Below, in pieces: positions 7,848 through 7,888 of a stretch of 7,888 nucleotides of DNA. The translations under genes were made by a program, and so were the position numbers. Within the stretch, counting starts at the first letter, position 1. Each line of letters starts with the position of its first letter. The notes under the pieces were generated by a model. That model had not been told where the DNA came from and made no database searches. It saw only the letters and a list, made by a program, of their open reading frames with translations. Source of the DNA: Pseudomonadota bacterium (GTDB lineage: Bacteria; Pseudomonadota; Gammaproteobacteria; Enterobacterales; Enterobacteriaceae); assembly GCA_023454395.1 (NCBI GenBank), contig JAEYFY010000205.1, positions 1 through 7,888 of the forward strand. Reading direction: 5' to 3'.

Positions 7848-7888
7848 ATGCTTGAAACTTCTTTAGTTGTTTTTACAATTGCTTTACT
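7848..7888 (+). CDS. Start of an unidentified gene with hydrophobic N-terminus, truncated by window end
   Basis: Only 13 full codons are visible: M-L-E-T-S-L-V-V-F-T-I-A-L. The ATG is preceded by AAGG at good spacing and by a candidate promoter, and the frame is still open at the edge. After three polar or charged residues the sequence becomes a hydrophobic stretch, suggesting a first membrane helix or signal anchor. The pattern resembles the beginning of LysE/RhtB-family amino-acid exporters, but thirteen residues cannot establish this. It is divergent from folA with 175 nt between the start codons. In E. coli the neighbour on this side of folA is kefC, transcribed in the same direction as folA, so this gene is not kefC. 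Confidence 0.6.
   Translation, partial: MLETSLVVFTIAL

Noticed and set aside
1..7888. Search for a defence island, CRISPR array, insertion sequence, integrase, tRNA or toxin-antitoxin pair
   Set aside because: All complete genes are recognised housekeeping genes in conserved order; I saw no repeats, terminal inverted repeats or mobile-element genes.

Overview
This window is a conserved chromosomal housekeeping locus of a gamma-proteobacterium in the Enterobacterales. Every complete protein is strongly similar along its length to the Escherichia coli version as I recall it. The coding DNA is moderately AT-rich (about 40-43% G+C on a spot count), with many A/T-ending codons. This fits the Morganellaceae (Proteus or a close relative) better than Escherichia. 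The genus is an inference and no marker here proves it.

Layout: bases 1-6748 hold six genes on the + strand in the order lptD (5' end missing), surA, pdxA, rsmA (ksgA), apaG, apaH. This is the same order as the E. coli lptD-apaH operon. Junctions are tight: surA/pdxA overlap by 11 nt, pdxA/rsmA overlap by 8 nt, and apaG/apaH are 2 nt apart. Larger gaps occur only before surA (77 nt) and before apaG (25 nt, with a perfect AGGAGG). Bases 6749-7186 are a very AT-rich convergent intergenic region with a hairpin just after apaH and a strong bidirectional terminator. folA (dihydrofolate reductase) lies on the - strand at 7187-7672. Bases 7673-7847 form a divergent promoter region, and the window ends 41 bases into a new + strand gene whose first residues are hydrophobic.

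How the genes work together: LptD is the outer-membrane LPS translocon barrel, and SurA is the periplasmic chaperone that helps LptD and other barrels fold, so the first two genes form an envelope-biogenesis pair. PdxA (vitamin B6 synthesis), RsmA (16S rRNA dimethylation), ApaG (small conserved protein of unclear role) and ApaH (Ap4A hydrolase) are metabolic, ribosome and stress functions co-transcribed behind them. FolA faces the operon convergently and is insulated from it by the terminator.

I saw no mobile element, CRISPR array, tRNA, rRNA, frameshift or broken gene. I do not see a previously undescribed system here. The points worth a second look are in the non-coding stretches (before surA, between apaH and folA, upstream of folA), in a few dihydrofolate reductase residues, and in the gene next to folA, which does not match the E. 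coli neighbour.
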